Positions 9,249 through 18,085 of a stretch of 64,000 nucleotides of DNA are shown here, piece by piece. Under the pieces are notes generated by a model. It did no database searches. It saw only the letters and a list, made by a program, of their open reading frames with translations, and was not told the DNA's origin. How positions within the stretch are numbered: the stretch's first letter is position 1; every line of letters begins with the position of its first letter. The position numbers were made by a program, and so were the translations under genes. Source of the DNA: Halioglobus maricola. GTDB lineage: Bacteria; Pseudomonadota; Gammaproteobacteria; Pseudomonadales; Halieaceae. Where the stretch lies: the NCBI RefSeq assembly GCF_009388985.1, contig NZ_CP036422.1:3858501-3922500 (forward strand), in the 5' to 3' direction.

Positions 9249-10448
9249 TCAGCGCTCGATCAGCAGGGCGCTGCCGCTACCCCCGGCCCCGCTTGCCGAC
9301 ACAATCCCGCGCTTGAGATCGCAGCGCTCCAGCTCATCGAGTAACACCCCGGCCATAATCGCACCTGTCGCCCCCATCGGGTGACCGAGCGCGATCACGC
9401 CACCATTGACGTTCAGTTTCGCGTCCTCGATACCCAGATCGTTGCGGCTTTTCACCACTGTCGCAGCGAAAGCCTCGTGGATTTCAAACAAGTCGACATC
9501 ACTCGCTTCCAGCCCCTGCTGCCGCATCAGTTTCTGTGCTGAAGTGACACAACCAGACAACACCTGAAGTGGATCGTCATCGCAACTTGCGCCGGCAACA
9601 AGCCGCGCGCGGGGCTGTATGCCGAGCTTCTCCCCCAGCGCGGCGTCGCCCAGCAATATCACGGTTGCCGCGTCCGCCATTGCCGGCGAGTTACCCGCCG
9701 TATGAATGTGCTGCACCTCATCACATTCCGGATACGCGGCCAGCTGATAGGCATCAACGCCCTTGGCGCCAATACCTGCAAAGGCCGGCGGCAATTCAGC
9801 CAGGCTCGCCACTGTGGTGTCGGCCCGAATACACTCGTCCTCGGCTACCGTGATGCCTTTGACGGGGTTCTCTACCGGCACAATGGATTTGAAATAGCCC
9901 TCGCGCTGAGCACGAGCCGCGCGCTGCTGGCTCTGCACGGCAATTGCATCTGCCTCTGCCCGGTCAACACTGTTGAGGGTAGCGATAAGGTCCGCCCCTG
10001 AGCCCATCATCAGCAACTGACACCTGGCGGCAAACGCCGGGTCTTTGAAGGCACGGGCCTCGTCTGCAAGCATCGGCACACGCGACATCATCTCAACGCC
10101 GCCGGCGACGATGACATCTTCCTGCCCGGTGGCAATTTTGAGCATGCCGAGATTCATTGCATCGATACTGGAAGAGCAGAAACGATTGACGGTGAGCCCG
10201 CCCACTGAACTCGGCCATCCCGCATGCAATACTGATGTCTTGGCGATATTGGCCGCCTGTTCTCCGTGCTGGGTGACACAACCGAGAATCACCTCGCCAA
10301 CATCTGCCGGGTCGAGGCCTGTTCGTTGCGTGAGGCTATCGTACAAACTCCCGAGTAATTCGTGAGGCGTAAGATCCGCCAAGCCACCTGTATCTTTTGC
10401 CTTCGCCCTCGGCGAACGGATCGCCTCGTAGATAAACACGTCTTTCAC
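9249..10448 (-). CDS. Acetyl-CoA acetyltransferase (thiolase), variant active site
   Basis: Thiolase of 399 residues that condenses or cleaves acyl-CoA. It has the nucleophile region NRFCSSSIDAMN, the HEAFAA motif and the GGVIALGHPMGATGA glycine-rich loop. The expected second catalytic cysteine in the C-terminal CxGGG motif is absent: the C-terminus reads GIVSASGAGGSGSALLIER, with Ser at the Cys position. The start is GTG 10448, supported by AGGAG 7 bases upstream, and it overlaps the stop of the next thiolase by one base. It is the last gene of a ligase-thiolase-thiolase operon. The fatty-acid-degradation class is clear; the exact acyl substrate is not. Confidence 0.82.
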   Translation of the reverse strand: MKDVFIYEAIRSPRAKAKDTGGLADLTPHELLGSLYDSLTQRTGLDPADVGEVILGCVTQHGEQAANIAKTSVLHAGWPSSVGGLTVNRFCSSSIDAMNLGMLKIATGQEDVIVAGGVEMMSRVPMLADEARAFKDPAFAARCQLLMMGSGADLIATLNSVDRAEADAIAVQSQQRAARAQREGYFKSIVPVENPVKGITVAEDECIRADTTVASLAELPPAFAGIGAKGVDAYQLAAYPECDEVQHIHTAGNSPAMADAATVILLGDAALGEKLGIQPRARLVAGASCDDDPLQVLSGCVTSAQKLMRQQGLEASDVDLFEIHEAFAATVVKSRNDLGIEDAKLNVNGGVIALGHPMGATGAIMAGVLLDELERCDLKRGIVSASGAGGSGSALLIER

Positions 10449-11683
10449 TAACCCACTCCTACAACAAAACTGGCGCAGGTCGTGGTGCTGCCTCCCACGT
10501 TAAACGTCATCATGTTCTCAGCTTTAGGCATCTGGTAGGGCCCTGCCCGCCCAGTCACCTGCCTGGCACAGTCCAGCACCATACGAATGCCGGTTGCACC
10601 CACTGGGTGACCCAGGCCGATCAATCCACCACTGGCATTAATCGGGAAGTCGCCATCCAGCGCTATGCGCCCGTCATCTACGGCCTGCCAGCTCTCTCCC
10701 GGCGCGGTGAGGCCGGCGTGATCGATAGCCATGTACTCGGTCATGCTGAAACAGTCGTGGGTTTCAAGGCCATCGAGTTCGCCCACCTCGGCGAAGCCGG
10801 CCCGCTGGGCCGCTTCATTCAGGCATTGAGCAGCGTGCGGGAAGACCAGTGGAGCATCGGCACTGAGTTCAAGCTTGCGCGATAGCAGAATAGGCGCAGA
10901 GCGATGCCCCCAGCCCTTGATCCGCGGAATGTCTTTCAAATTGACGCCGAGCTTCTGCGCGTGTTCTTTCGCCTTGGCTTCACTGGCCAGCACCACACAG
11001 GCAGCGCCGTCAGTTATCTGACCGCAATCCTGTTTGCGCACTCGCCCTTCAATAACAGGGTTCAACTCGTCACTGCTGGTGAAGGCACCTTCAGCAAATT
11101 CCCACTGGCGAGTCTGCGCACGTGGGTTTAGCTTGCCATTGCCAAAATTGATCTCGGCAATACGATTGAGGTAATCCGAGTTGATGCCATAGCGCCGGTC
11201 GTATTCTTCAGTTAAGCGATCGAACATGTGTGGCCAGGGGAAATCGCACTCCTGTGGTGTCGCCTCCCTGCCCTTCCAGGCCGCCGCGCCAAGATACTCA
11301 GCACCAGTCTTGCCGTCGGTATTACGCATAAGCTCCAGACCCAACACACAGGCCACATCATAGTGACCCGCCTCGATATCGCGCATGGCAGACATAATCG
11401 CAATAGAACCGGAGGCGCAGGCAGCTTCATGCCGCGAGGTGGGTAGCGCAGCGAGCTCCGGATAAACCTGACCAAAGAAACCGCCCAGCAGGCCCTGCCC
11501 TGTGAACAGCTCGCCAACAAAATTACCGACATGCCCCACTTCTATTTCGCCGGGCTCGATAGCAGCGTTAGCGACCGCTTCCTGCAGGCTTTCGGAGAAC
11601 ATGTCGTAGATGTCCTTCCCCTCACGCGCCCAGTTGCGCGCAAAATCGCTCTGGCTACCGCCGAGAATGTAGATATCACTCAT
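10448..11683 (-). CDS. SCP2-type thiolase / acetyl-CoA acetyltransferase
   Basis: Thiolase-fold protein of 411 residues from the SCP2/lipid-transfer-like branch. It has EAACASGSIAIMSA around the nucleophilic Cys, ETHDCFSMTEY and NASGGLIGLGHPVGATG. This branch often acts on branched or sterol-derived 3-ketoacyl-CoAs, though some members are hydroxymethylglutaryl-type or biosynthetic. ATG 11683 is chosen because AGGAG sits 7 bases before it; the upstream in-frame extension lies inside the ligase gene. It overlaps the ligase by 8 bases and the next thiolase by one, so the three are one operon. Two different thiolases in one operon suggest successive or different chain-shortening steps. Confidence 0.83.
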   Translation of the reverse strand: MSDIYILGGSQSDFARNWAREGKDIYDMFSESLQEAVANAAIEPGEIEVGHVGNFVGELFTGQGLLGGFFGQVYPELAALPTSRHEAACASGSIAIMSAMRDIEAGHYDVACVLGLELMRNTDGKTGAEYLGAAAWKGREATPQECDFPWPHMFDRLTEEYDRRYGINSDYLNRIAEINFGNGKLNPRAQTRQWEFAEGAFTSSDELNPVIEGRVRKQDCGQITDGAACVVLASEAKAKEHAQKLGVNLKDIPRIKGWGHRSAPILLSRKLELSADAPLVFPHAAQCLNEAAQRAGFAEVGELDGLETHDCFSMTEYMAIDHAGLTAPGESWQAVDDGRIALDGDFPINASGGLIGLGHPVGATGIRMVLDCARQVTGRAGPYQMPKAENMMTFNVGGSTTTCASFVVGVG

Positions 11684-13307
11684 GGGAATGCTCCTGTGTG
11701 TTCGCCATCTGCTCCTGCAGGGCGAAGCGCTGTACTTTGCCCAGAGGATTGCGCGGCAACTGCTGCAGCAGCTCCAGTCGCTCGGGCAGTTTAAATTTGG
11801 CGAAGCCCTGTTCCAGCAAATACTGCTGCAAGGCTGCCAGTGTGGGTTGCTCAGCGTCGGGTTGCGGCACCAGACAGGCGCACACTTTTTCTCCCAGACG
11901 CTCATCCGAGTAGGCGCAGACAGCAGCTTCCATAACAGCTGGATGCTGCTCTAAAGCAACATCCAGTTCTACTGGAGATATCTTCATACCGCCGCGGTTA
12001 ATAATGTCCTTGCTGCGTCCTGCAATGCGATAGAACTGGCCACCGCCACAAATTTCTACCAGGTCACCGGTGCGAAAGAAACCTGATGGGTCAAACACGT
12101 CCCGGTTGTCATGATGGAAGTATCCGTCGAAGACAGTAGCGCCACTGATCAGCAGTTCGCCGCGCGCACCTTCAGCAGTCAGCTCCTCTCCCGTGTCAGG
12201 GTCCACCACCCGGGTTTCAATCAACGCCCCTTGGTCTGGACGGCGAAACATACTGGCCCGCACCTGTGGATCGACTGCATCCTCCGGCGTGGAGAACAAC
12301 GAAATGCCCTCGTTGGAGCCATAGAAGTTGACGATTTGCTTGCCGTAATCTTGCTCGAAGGTAGCGATCATCGACGGGGCGAGCGGCGCCGAACCAGAGC
12401 CGATTCGACGCAAACTGGTGAAATCAAACTGGCTCCACATCGCTGGCGCTTTGGCGAGCTGGTTCAACAGTGGTGGCGGCGCAATCGTGAAGGTAATTCT
12501 CTCATCCTGTAACTGGCTAAGATAAAGCCCCGGATCCAGGGGATGATGCAGGACGATCGCGGCACCCAGAATCGCAGCGGGAAAAAGAAAACCTCCCAGC
12601 GCAGCCATATTGACCAGCGGAAAAGGGTTCAGCAGCACATCGTCGGGCTGCATGGAGCCTGCGGCAATACTGGTGCGCCCGGTGGCGAGCCACATATTGT
12701 GAGAGCGGGGCACGCCTTTTGGTGTTCCCGTCGTGCCGGAAGTCCAGCAAATACTCAGCGTGCGATCAGGGTCAGCGGCGGGACCGGCAAAGGGCTCCCC
12801 GCTCGATGTCTCAAGCTGGAGATCCCTGCCGAACTCCAATACCGCCAGTTCCGGCAAGGCCTCTCTCGCGGCAGCCGCGAGCGGAGCCTCCCGCAGACGC
12901 TCAATACTGATCATCGACTTAGCCTGCAGGGCGCCCGCCAGCATCCGCAATTCGTGAGCCCCGTACTGCACCGGCACAGGGCTGACTACCACCCCCATTT
13001 TCGCCACCGCGTAATAGAGAACGACCAGTTCGGCAATATTCGGTAGTTGCACAAGGATTGTATCGCCCTCAGCGACACCCGATGCCGACAACTGATACGC
13101 CAGCGAATGACTGGCATTGTCCAGCGCTAACCAGGTGAGGCCCAGAGGATCATGGCCAGTCAACGCCTGACGGTTGGGCTGATCCTTCACTGCCAGATCG
13201 TGCGGGCGACTGGAGACGTGCTCTGCCAGCAAGCCGTGCAAAGTCTGGCCTCCCCACAGGCCCGCGGTAGTGAGCGCTTCGATACGATTTTCAGGCGTGG
13301 TTTTCAT
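11676..13307 (-). CDS. AMP-dependent acyl/aryl-CoA ligase
   Basis: Class I adenylate-forming enzyme of 543 residues. Core motifs are in order: SGTTGTPKGVPRS (A3, near residues 190-202), FYGSNEG (A5), FFRTGDLV (A7), YRIAGRSKDIINRGGMKISP (A8) and the catalytic lysine region LPRNPLGKVQRF (A10). It activates a carboxylic acid as acyl-AMP and transfers it to CoA. The nearest-looking subfamily is the 2,3-dihydroxybenzoate-AMP ligase/long-chain ligase group, so an aromatic or cyclic acid is plausible. It heads the operon with the two thiolases and diverges from a luciferase-like oxidoreductase. The acid it activates might come from the dioxygenase/aldehyde dehydrogenase pair downstream (inference). 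Confidence 0.85.
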   Translation of the reverse strand: MKTTPENRIEALTTAGLWGGQTLHGLLAEHVSSRPHDLAVKDQPNRQALTGHDPLGLTWLALDNASHSLAYQLSASGVAEGDTILVQLPNIAELVVLYYAVAKMGVVVSPVPVQYGAHELRMLAGALQAKSMISIERLREAPLAAAAREALPELAVLEFGRDLQLETSSGEPFAGPAADPDRTLSICWTSGTTGTPKGVPRSHNMWLATGRTSIAAGSMQPDDVLLNPFPLVNMAALGGFLFPAAILGAAIVLHHPLDPGLYLSQLQDERITFTIAPPPLLNQLAKAPAMWSQFDFTSLRRIGSGSAPLAPSMIATFEQDYGKQIVNFYGSNEGISLFSTPEDAVDPQVRASMFRRPDQGALIETRVVDPDTGEELTAEGARGELLISGATVFDGYFHHDNRDVFDPSGFFRTGDLVEICGGGQFYRIAGRSKDIINRGGMKISPVELDVALEQHPAVMEAAVCAYSDERLGEKVCACLVPQPDAEQPTLAALQQYLLEQGFAKFKLPERLELLQQLPRNPLGKVQRFALQEQMANTQEHSHE

Positions 13308-13357
13308 TGCAACGCTGCCCTGATTTTAATACTTTTATAAAAGAACTCATCCTAAGC

Positions 13358-13363
13358 TATAAT
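13358..13363 (+). promoter_or_regulatory. -10 element for the LLM-class oxidoreductase gene
   Basis: A perfect TATAAT stands 30 bases before the start codon at 13394. The matching -35 is poor (an AT-rich TTATAA-like hexamer about 17 bases upstream). The 86-base region also has to serve the divergent ligase gene. Confidence 0.4.
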
Positions 13364-13393
13364 CGCCATTCCATCTACTGTGGATACTCATTA

Positions 13394-14350
13394 ATGCAAC
13401 TCAGTGTAGTCACTCCCTACTGGCAGGACAGGGCACCTGCAGAAAACCTGGAACTCGCCAAGGTAGCTGACCGTCTTGGCTACCCCGAACTGTGGATGGG
13501 CGAGATGGCCACGTACGACGCTTTTGCCTTCGCCACGGCCGTGGGCCTGAACACGGAACAGATCCACCTGGCCATTGGCCCACTGGCGGTCTCAGTGCGC
13601 ACCCCCATGACTATCGCGATGGGCACAGCATCCGTCGCGAACCTCACCGGCCGCACAACTCACATTGCACTGGGTGCATCCAGCCAAGTGGTGGTCCGCG
13701 AATGGCACGGTAAGGATAGAAGGCGAACCGCCACCCACATGGATGAGACTGCGCGTATCGTGCGCGCTCTACTGAACGGTGAGAAAGCCAATCTGGAAGG
13801 TGAACTCGCTTCCTGTAAAGGTTATCGGCTGCGCCTGGATGCCCCCGAATCGGCCATTACCATAGCCGCCTTCACACCAGCCGCCGTGCGCGCCGCTGCC
13901 CGCCGCGCTGACCGCATGCTGCTCAACATGGTCACATCGACAAGCGTCGCCTTGCTTCACACGCAATTGCGCGAAGCTTCAGAGCACGCCGGAAAACCAA
14001 TGCCGCGTCTGGCGGTATGGCTACCAACCGCAGTCAACCCGACACGGGAATCCATCGATCAACTCAAACGCGGTATCGTCGGCTACCTGGCCGCACCGGG
14101 CTACAGCGAGATGATCGCGGCGGCCGGATTTTCTGAACTGGTAGAGTTCGCACGCACCCGCCCCCACCCGAAAGAAATACTGGACGCCATGCCTGACGAG
14201 CTGATCGCAACCATCGGCCTGCTGGGTTCCGAATCAGAGGTGGCGGCGCAACTGGCAGAATATGAGGCAGCGGGGGCAGACGAGATTTGCATCGTCCCGG
14301 CTACAGCGGGAGATGACTGCGGGGAGCGCACCCTCAGAGCCTTGTCCTGA
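13394..14350 (+). CDS. LLM class flavin-dependent oxidoreductase
   Basis: Luciferase-like monooxygenase/F420-type oxidoreductase of 318 residues. The N-terminus (LSVVTPYW, LGYPELWMGEMATYDAF) and the segment VSVRTPMTIAMGTASVANLTGRTTHIALGASS follow the TIM-barrel pattern of the family, and the C-terminal ELIATIGLLGSESEVAAQLAEYEAAGADEI is the usual helix near the end. The start is set at 13394, where family homology begins; upstream in-frame codons overlap the divergent ligase. Whether it uses FMN or F420 cannot be read; in proteobacteria FMN is more likely. The divergent position suggests an oxidative step in the same acyl-CoA catabolic pathway. Confidence 0.78.
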   Translation: MQLSVVTPYWQDRAPAENLELAKVADRLGYPELWMGEMATYDAFAFATAVGLNTEQIHLAIGPLAVSVRTPMTIAMGTASVANLTGRTTHIALGASSQVVVREWHGKDRRRTATHMDETARIVRALLNGEKANLEGELASCKGYRLRLDAPESAITIAAFTPAAVRAAARRADRMLLNMVTSTSVALLHTQLREASEHAGKPMPRLAVWLPTAVNPTRESIDQLKRGIVGYLAAPGYSEMIAAAGFSELVEFARTRPHPKEILDAMPDELIATIGLLGSESEVAAQLAEYEAAGADEICIVPATAGDDCGERTLRALS

Positions 14351-14443
14351 CAGCTCACGTCCTACCCCTGTAGAGGTACTCGCACCGCCCTGATCTTTGA
14401 CTACTATTGCGCCATAACGAATTGCGAGCAAAGGAGTCAGCTC

Positions 14444-15559
14444 ATGTTGGTAGGCGTACCTAAAGAAATCAAAACCCTGGAGTTCCGTGTCGGCCTCACC
14501 ACAGGCTCGGTTGAAGAGCTTGTTCACCACGGCCATCAGGTCATCGTCGAAACCCAGGCCGGCGCCGGCATCGGCCTGAGCGACGACATGTATCGCGCCG
14601 CCGGTGCCGAAATCGTCGACACCGCTGCTGAGGTTTTCGAACGCGCCGACATGGTCGTTAAAGTCAAAGAGCCCCAGCCCGACGAGTGCCGCATGCTGCG
14701 CGAGGGCCAGGTACTCTTCACCTATCTGCACCTTGCTCCCGACCCCGAACAAACCCGTTTGCTGAAAGAGTCCGGCTGCATCGCCATTGCCTACGAGACA
14801 GTGACCGATGATGACGGAACCCTGCCACTGCTCTCGCCCATGAGTGAAGTGGCCGGCCGTATGTCCATCCAGGCCGGCGCCCACGCGCTGGAGAAACACA
14901 AGGGCGGATCCGGCATGTTGCTCGGTGGCGTGCCCGGCGTAGAGGCGGCCAGGGTGGTGGTGATTGGCGGCGGTGTTGTGGGCACCAATGCCATTCGCAT
15001 GGCGATGGGCATGGAGGCGCACGTCACCGTACTGGACCGCTCTCTCAAACGCCTGAAAGAGCTGGATTTCCAGTTCGGCTGCATGCTCAACACCATTTAT
15101 TCCACTCGCGAATCCCTGTGGAAAGCAGTAACCACAGCGGACCTCGTCATCGGTGCTGTACTGGTGCCCGGCGCGGCTGCGCCAAAATTGGTGACACGGG
15201 AGATGCTCAAGGAAATGCGCGATGGCTCGGTGGTTGTCGATGTGGCGATCGATCAGGGCGGCTGCTTCGAAACAAGCCGTGCGACCACCCACGAGAACCC
15301 TACCTACGTAGAAGAGGGTGTGGTGCACTACTGTGTAGCAAACATGCCCGGTGGCGTGGCCCGCACTTCAACATTCGCCCTGAACAACGCCACCCTGCCC
15401 TTCACCCTGGCACTGGCAGACAAGGGCTACAAGCAGGCGCTACTGGATGACGAGCATTTGAGACACGGCCTGAATGTCCATCGCGGTGATATCACTTATC
15501 AGGCGGTGGCCGAAGTTCTTAACTACGATTACGTGCCGGCTGAGCAGGCCCTGGGGTAA
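14444..15559 (+). CDS. ald: Alanine dehydrogenase
   Basis: NAD-dependent L-alanine dehydrogenase, 371 residues, the usual length. It interconverts L-alanine and pyruvate plus ammonia. Lys75 (KVKEP) and His96 (YLHLA) match the canonical pyruvate-binding and catalytic residues in position as well as context. The nucleotide fold VVVIGGGVVGTNA is near residue 172, and the family signatures MSEVAGRMSIQAGA and VVDVAIDQGGCFETS are intact. AAAGGAG lies 7 bases before ATG. It stands alone: upstream is the LLM oxidoreductase with 93 bases between, and downstream the convergent gcdG gene starts its stop one base later. Confidence 0.95.
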   Translation: MLVGVPKEIKTLEFRVGLTTGSVEELVHHGHQVIVETQAGAGIGLSDDMYRAAGAEIVDTAAEVFERADMVVKVKEPQPDECRMLREGQVLFTYLHLAPDPEQTRLLKESGCIAIAYETVTDDDGTLPLLSPMSEVAGRMSIQAGAHALEKHKGGSGMLLGGVPGVEAARVVVIGGGVVGTNAIRMAMGMEAHVTVLDRSLKRLKELDFQFGCMLNTIYSTRESLWKAVTTADLVIGAVLVPGAAAPKLVTREMLKEMRDGSVVVDVAIDQGGCFETSRATTHENPTYVEEGVVHYCVANMPGGVARTSTFALNNATLPFTLALADKGYKQALLDDEHLRHGLNVHRGDITYQAVAEVLNYDYVPAEQALG

Positions 15560-15560
15560 G

Positions 15561-16721
15561 TCACAAGAGCTCTTCGGTGTGCTCCCCCAACTGTGGTGGA
15601 GCGCGCCTATATTCCACCGGCGTGCGCGATAACTTTATGGGGTTACCCGCTAGTTGCAGATCGGGATTAAGCGCGTGAGGCACGTTAACCTGCATGCCTC
15701 GCGCCTGAATCTGTGGTTCCGCGAAGACATCCGCCACGCTATTGATGGGGCCGGCGGGCACACCAGCCTGTTCCAACACAGCGATCCATTCATCCTTGCC
15801 TCGCTCGAGCATTTTCGCCTGCAGCACGGGGACCAGGGCATCGCGGTTGGCCACGCGCTGACTGTTGCTGGTGAAACGGGGATCGTCTGCCAATTCAGGC
15901 GCACCCAGCACGCCCACATAGCGGCGAAACTGGCTGTCGTTACCCACCGCGACAATCAGGTGACCGTCGCTGGCCACAAAGCTCTGGTAGGGAACGATAT
16001 TGGGATGGGCATTGCCCAGCCGCGTCGGGTTCATTCCACCCACCAGATAATTGGTGGCCTGGTTGGCCAAGGTCGCGGCCGTGACATCCAGCAGAGCGAG
16101 GTCTACATGCTGACCCAGCCCTGAACGCTCGCGGTCAGCCAGCGCTGCCTGGATACCGATAACCGCGTACAGGCCAGTCATGATATCTGTGAGTGCAACA
16201 CCTACTTTTTGTGGCCCCGCACCAGGCTCTCCATCGCGCTCTCCAGTCACGCTCATTAATCCGCCCATGGCCTGGACCAGAAAATCGTAGCCAGGGCGAC
16301 TGGCTAGCGGCCCCGTCTGACCGAAACCCGTAATGGAACAGTACACAAGCCCGGGATTGGCCGCAGCCAGGGATTGATAATCGAGCCCGTATTGCGCAGC
16401 GCCGCCCACTTTGAAGTTCTCTATGACGACATCGCACTCCGCCGCGAGCTCACGCAATTGCACCTGACCCTGCGAAGATTTCATATCGATACAGATAGAG
16501 CGCTTATTGCGATTGGCGCAGAGATAGTAGGCAGCCTCTTCGGTTGCCTTTCCCTGCTCATCCGGCATATAGGGCGGCCCCCAACGCCGGGTGTCGTCAC
16601 CACCTGCCGGGTTTTCCACCTTGATGACATCTGCACCCAGATCTCCCAGCATCTGGCTGGCCCAGGGGCCTGCCAGAATGCGAGACAGGTCCAGCACCCG
16701 GATGTGCGATAAGGCACCCAT
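15561..16721 (-). CDS. gcdG: Class III CoA-transferase, probable glutarate CoA-transferase
   Basis: CaiB/BaiF family III CoA-transferase of 386 residues. The N-terminus LSHIRVLDLSRILAGPWASQMLGDLGADVIKVE is the family signature, and the catalytic Asp lies in LTDIMTGLY (Asp179, equivalent to Asp169 of formyl-CoA transferase). It shares a TGATG overlap with gcdH upstream. The pairing gcdH-gcdG beside a LysR gene is the arrangement known in Pseudomonas for glutarate catabolism, where this enzyme makes glutaryl-CoA from glutarate using succinyl-CoA. The function is inferred from that context. Confidence 0.82.
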   Translation of the reverse strand: MGALSHIRVLDLSRILAGPWASQMLGDLGADVIKVENPAGGDDTRRWGPPYMPDEQGKATEEAAYYLCANRNKRSICIDMKSSQGQVQLRELAAECDVVIENFKVGGAAQYGLDYQSLAAANPGLVYCSITGFGQTGPLASRPGYDFLVQAMGGLMSVTGERDGEPGAGPQKVGVALTDIMTGLYAVIGIQAALADRERSGLGQHVDLALLDVTAATLANQATNYLVGGMNPTRLGNAHPNIVPYQSFVASDGHLIVAVGNDSQFRRYVGVLGAPELADDPRFTSNSQRVANRDALVPVLQAKMLERGKDEWIAVLEQAGVPAGPINSVADVFAEPQIQARGMQVNVPHALNPDLQLAGNPIKLSRTPVEYRRAPPQLGEHTEELL

Positions 16722-17902
16722 CAGAAAGCGGGGATATCAGTCTGGGTACGGCCGAGGATCAGGGCGTGTACATCGTGGGTACCTTCATAGGTGTTTACCA
16801 CCTCCAGGTTAACCATGTGACGCATGATGGGATACTCATCGGAGATACCGTTGCCACCAAGCATGTCGCGCGCAGTGCGGGCGATGTCCAACGCCTTGCC
16901 GCAGGAGTTGCGCTTAATCAGCGAGATCAACTCGGGCGCGATGTCGCCCGCATCCATTAATTGACCCGCGCGCAGGCAGCCTTGCAGAGCCAAAGCAATC
17001 TCGCTCTGCATATCGGCCAGTTTTAATTGCACCAACTGTTTGGAAGCCAGCGGCACACCGAACTGTTTGCGGTCCAGCGTGTATTCGCGAGCCGTATACC
17101 AGCAGGTCTCTGCCGCACCGATCGCGCCCCAGGCAATGCCGTACCGCGCGTTGTTAAGACAGCCAAAGGGACCCTTCAAGCCCTCGACATTCGGCAGCAG
17201 GTTTTCCTCGGGCACAAACACCTCGTCCATCACAATCTCCCCGGTGATCGAAGCGCGCAGCGCCAGCTTGCCCTCGATCTTGGGAGCAGACAGGCCCTGC
17301 ATGCCCTTCTCGAGAATAAAACCGCGAATCTTGCCGTCATCGGTCTTGGCCCAGACTACGAACACATCGGCGAAGGGGCTGTTGGTGATCCACATCTTTG
17401 CACCTGATACGGAGTAACCGCCCTCGACGCTGCGAGCACGAGTCACCATGGAGCCGGGATCGGATCCGTGATCGGGCTCAGTGAGACCAAAGCAACCCAC
17501 CCACTCGCCGGTGGCCAGCTTCGGCAGGTATCGCTCTCGCTGGGCCTCGGTACCATAGGCCCAGATCGGATACATCACGAGGGAGGACTGCACACTCATC
17601 ATGGAGCGATAGCCAGAGTCCACGCGCTCAACCTCACGGGCGACGAGGCCATAGGAGATGTAGTCGACGCCCGGACAGCCGTAGCCATCAATCGTAGAAC
17701 CCAGCAGACCCAGCTCACCCATCTCGTTGAAGATACTGCGGTCAGTCTGCTCTGCACGAAAAGCCTCGCGCACCCGCGGTGCCAGCTTTTCCTGGGCGTA
17801 CTGGCGCGCACTCTGCTGCACCATGCGCTGCTCGTCACTCAGCTGCTGATCCAGCAGGAAAGGGTCCTGCCAATTAAGTTTCTGCCACTGCTTACCGACC
17901 AT
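16721..17902 (-). CDS. gcdH: Glutaryl-CoA dehydrogenase
   Basis: FAD-dependent acyl-CoA dehydrogenase of 393 residues that oxidises and decarboxylates glutaryl-CoA to crotonyl-CoA in lysine, tryptophan and glutarate breakdown. The GCDH-specific C-terminus NTYEGTHDVHALILGR carries the catalytic Glu373, and CFGLTEPDHGSDPGSM and AGAKMWITNSPFAD are the FAD/substrate loops. The start at 17902 has GGAG six bases upstream and gives the normal WQDPFLLDQQLSDEQRM N-terminus. It is the first gene of gcdH-gcdG and diverges from a LysR regulator over a 183-base AT-rich region. Confidence 0.92.
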   Translation of the reverse strand: MVGKQWQKLNWQDPFLLDQQLSDEQRMVQQSARQYAQEKLAPRVREAFRAEQTDRSIFNEMGELGLLGSTIDGYGCPGVDYISYGLVAREVERVDSGYRSMMSVQSSLVMYPIWAYGTEAQRERYLPKLATGEWVGCFGLTEPDHGSDPGSMVTRARSVEGGYSVSGAKMWITNSPFADVFVVWAKTDDGKIRGFILEKGMQGLSAPKIEGKLALRASITGEIVMDEVFVPEENLLPNVEGLKGPFGCLNNARYGIAWGAIGAAETCWYTAREYTLDRKQFGVPLASKQLVQLKLADMQSEIALALQGCLRAGQLMDAGDIAPELISLIKRNSCGKALDIARTARDMLGGNGISDEYPIMRHMVNLEVVNTYEGTHDVHALILGRTQTDIPAF

Positions 17903-17973
17903 TGAATTCTCCACCAAGGGTTTCAGTTGAGCGCAAAATAGCAAAGCGCCCTCTATTTATAAAATATATGTTT

Positions 17974-17990
17974 TATATGTTTTTCATATA
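17974..17990. promoter_or_regulatory. Inverted repeat between gcdH and its LysR gene
   Basis: TATATG-TTTTT-CATATA, a perfect dyad inside an unusually AT-rich stretch (about 17955-18002) of the divergent region. It contains the T-N11-A type spacing expected of LysR sites. A role in controlling gcdHG is inference. Confidence 0.45.
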
Positions 17991-18085
17991 TGTATCATAT
18001 ACTCAGTGGCGGCGAGCCCTGAGTCCGACATGACCAGGCTCGGGGCTCGTCGTTACAACCACCCGGCCACCCAGGAGATCTGCGC

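Noticed and set aside
9249..11683. The two adjacent thiolase genes as one frameshifted or duplicated gene
   Set aside because: Both are full length with separate start and stop signals and belong to different thiolase branches.
14234..15328. Minus-strand frame of 364 codons opposite alanine dehydrogenase
   Set aside because: Antisense shadow of ald, His/Gly-rich composition typical of a wrong frame, no ribosome-binding site.
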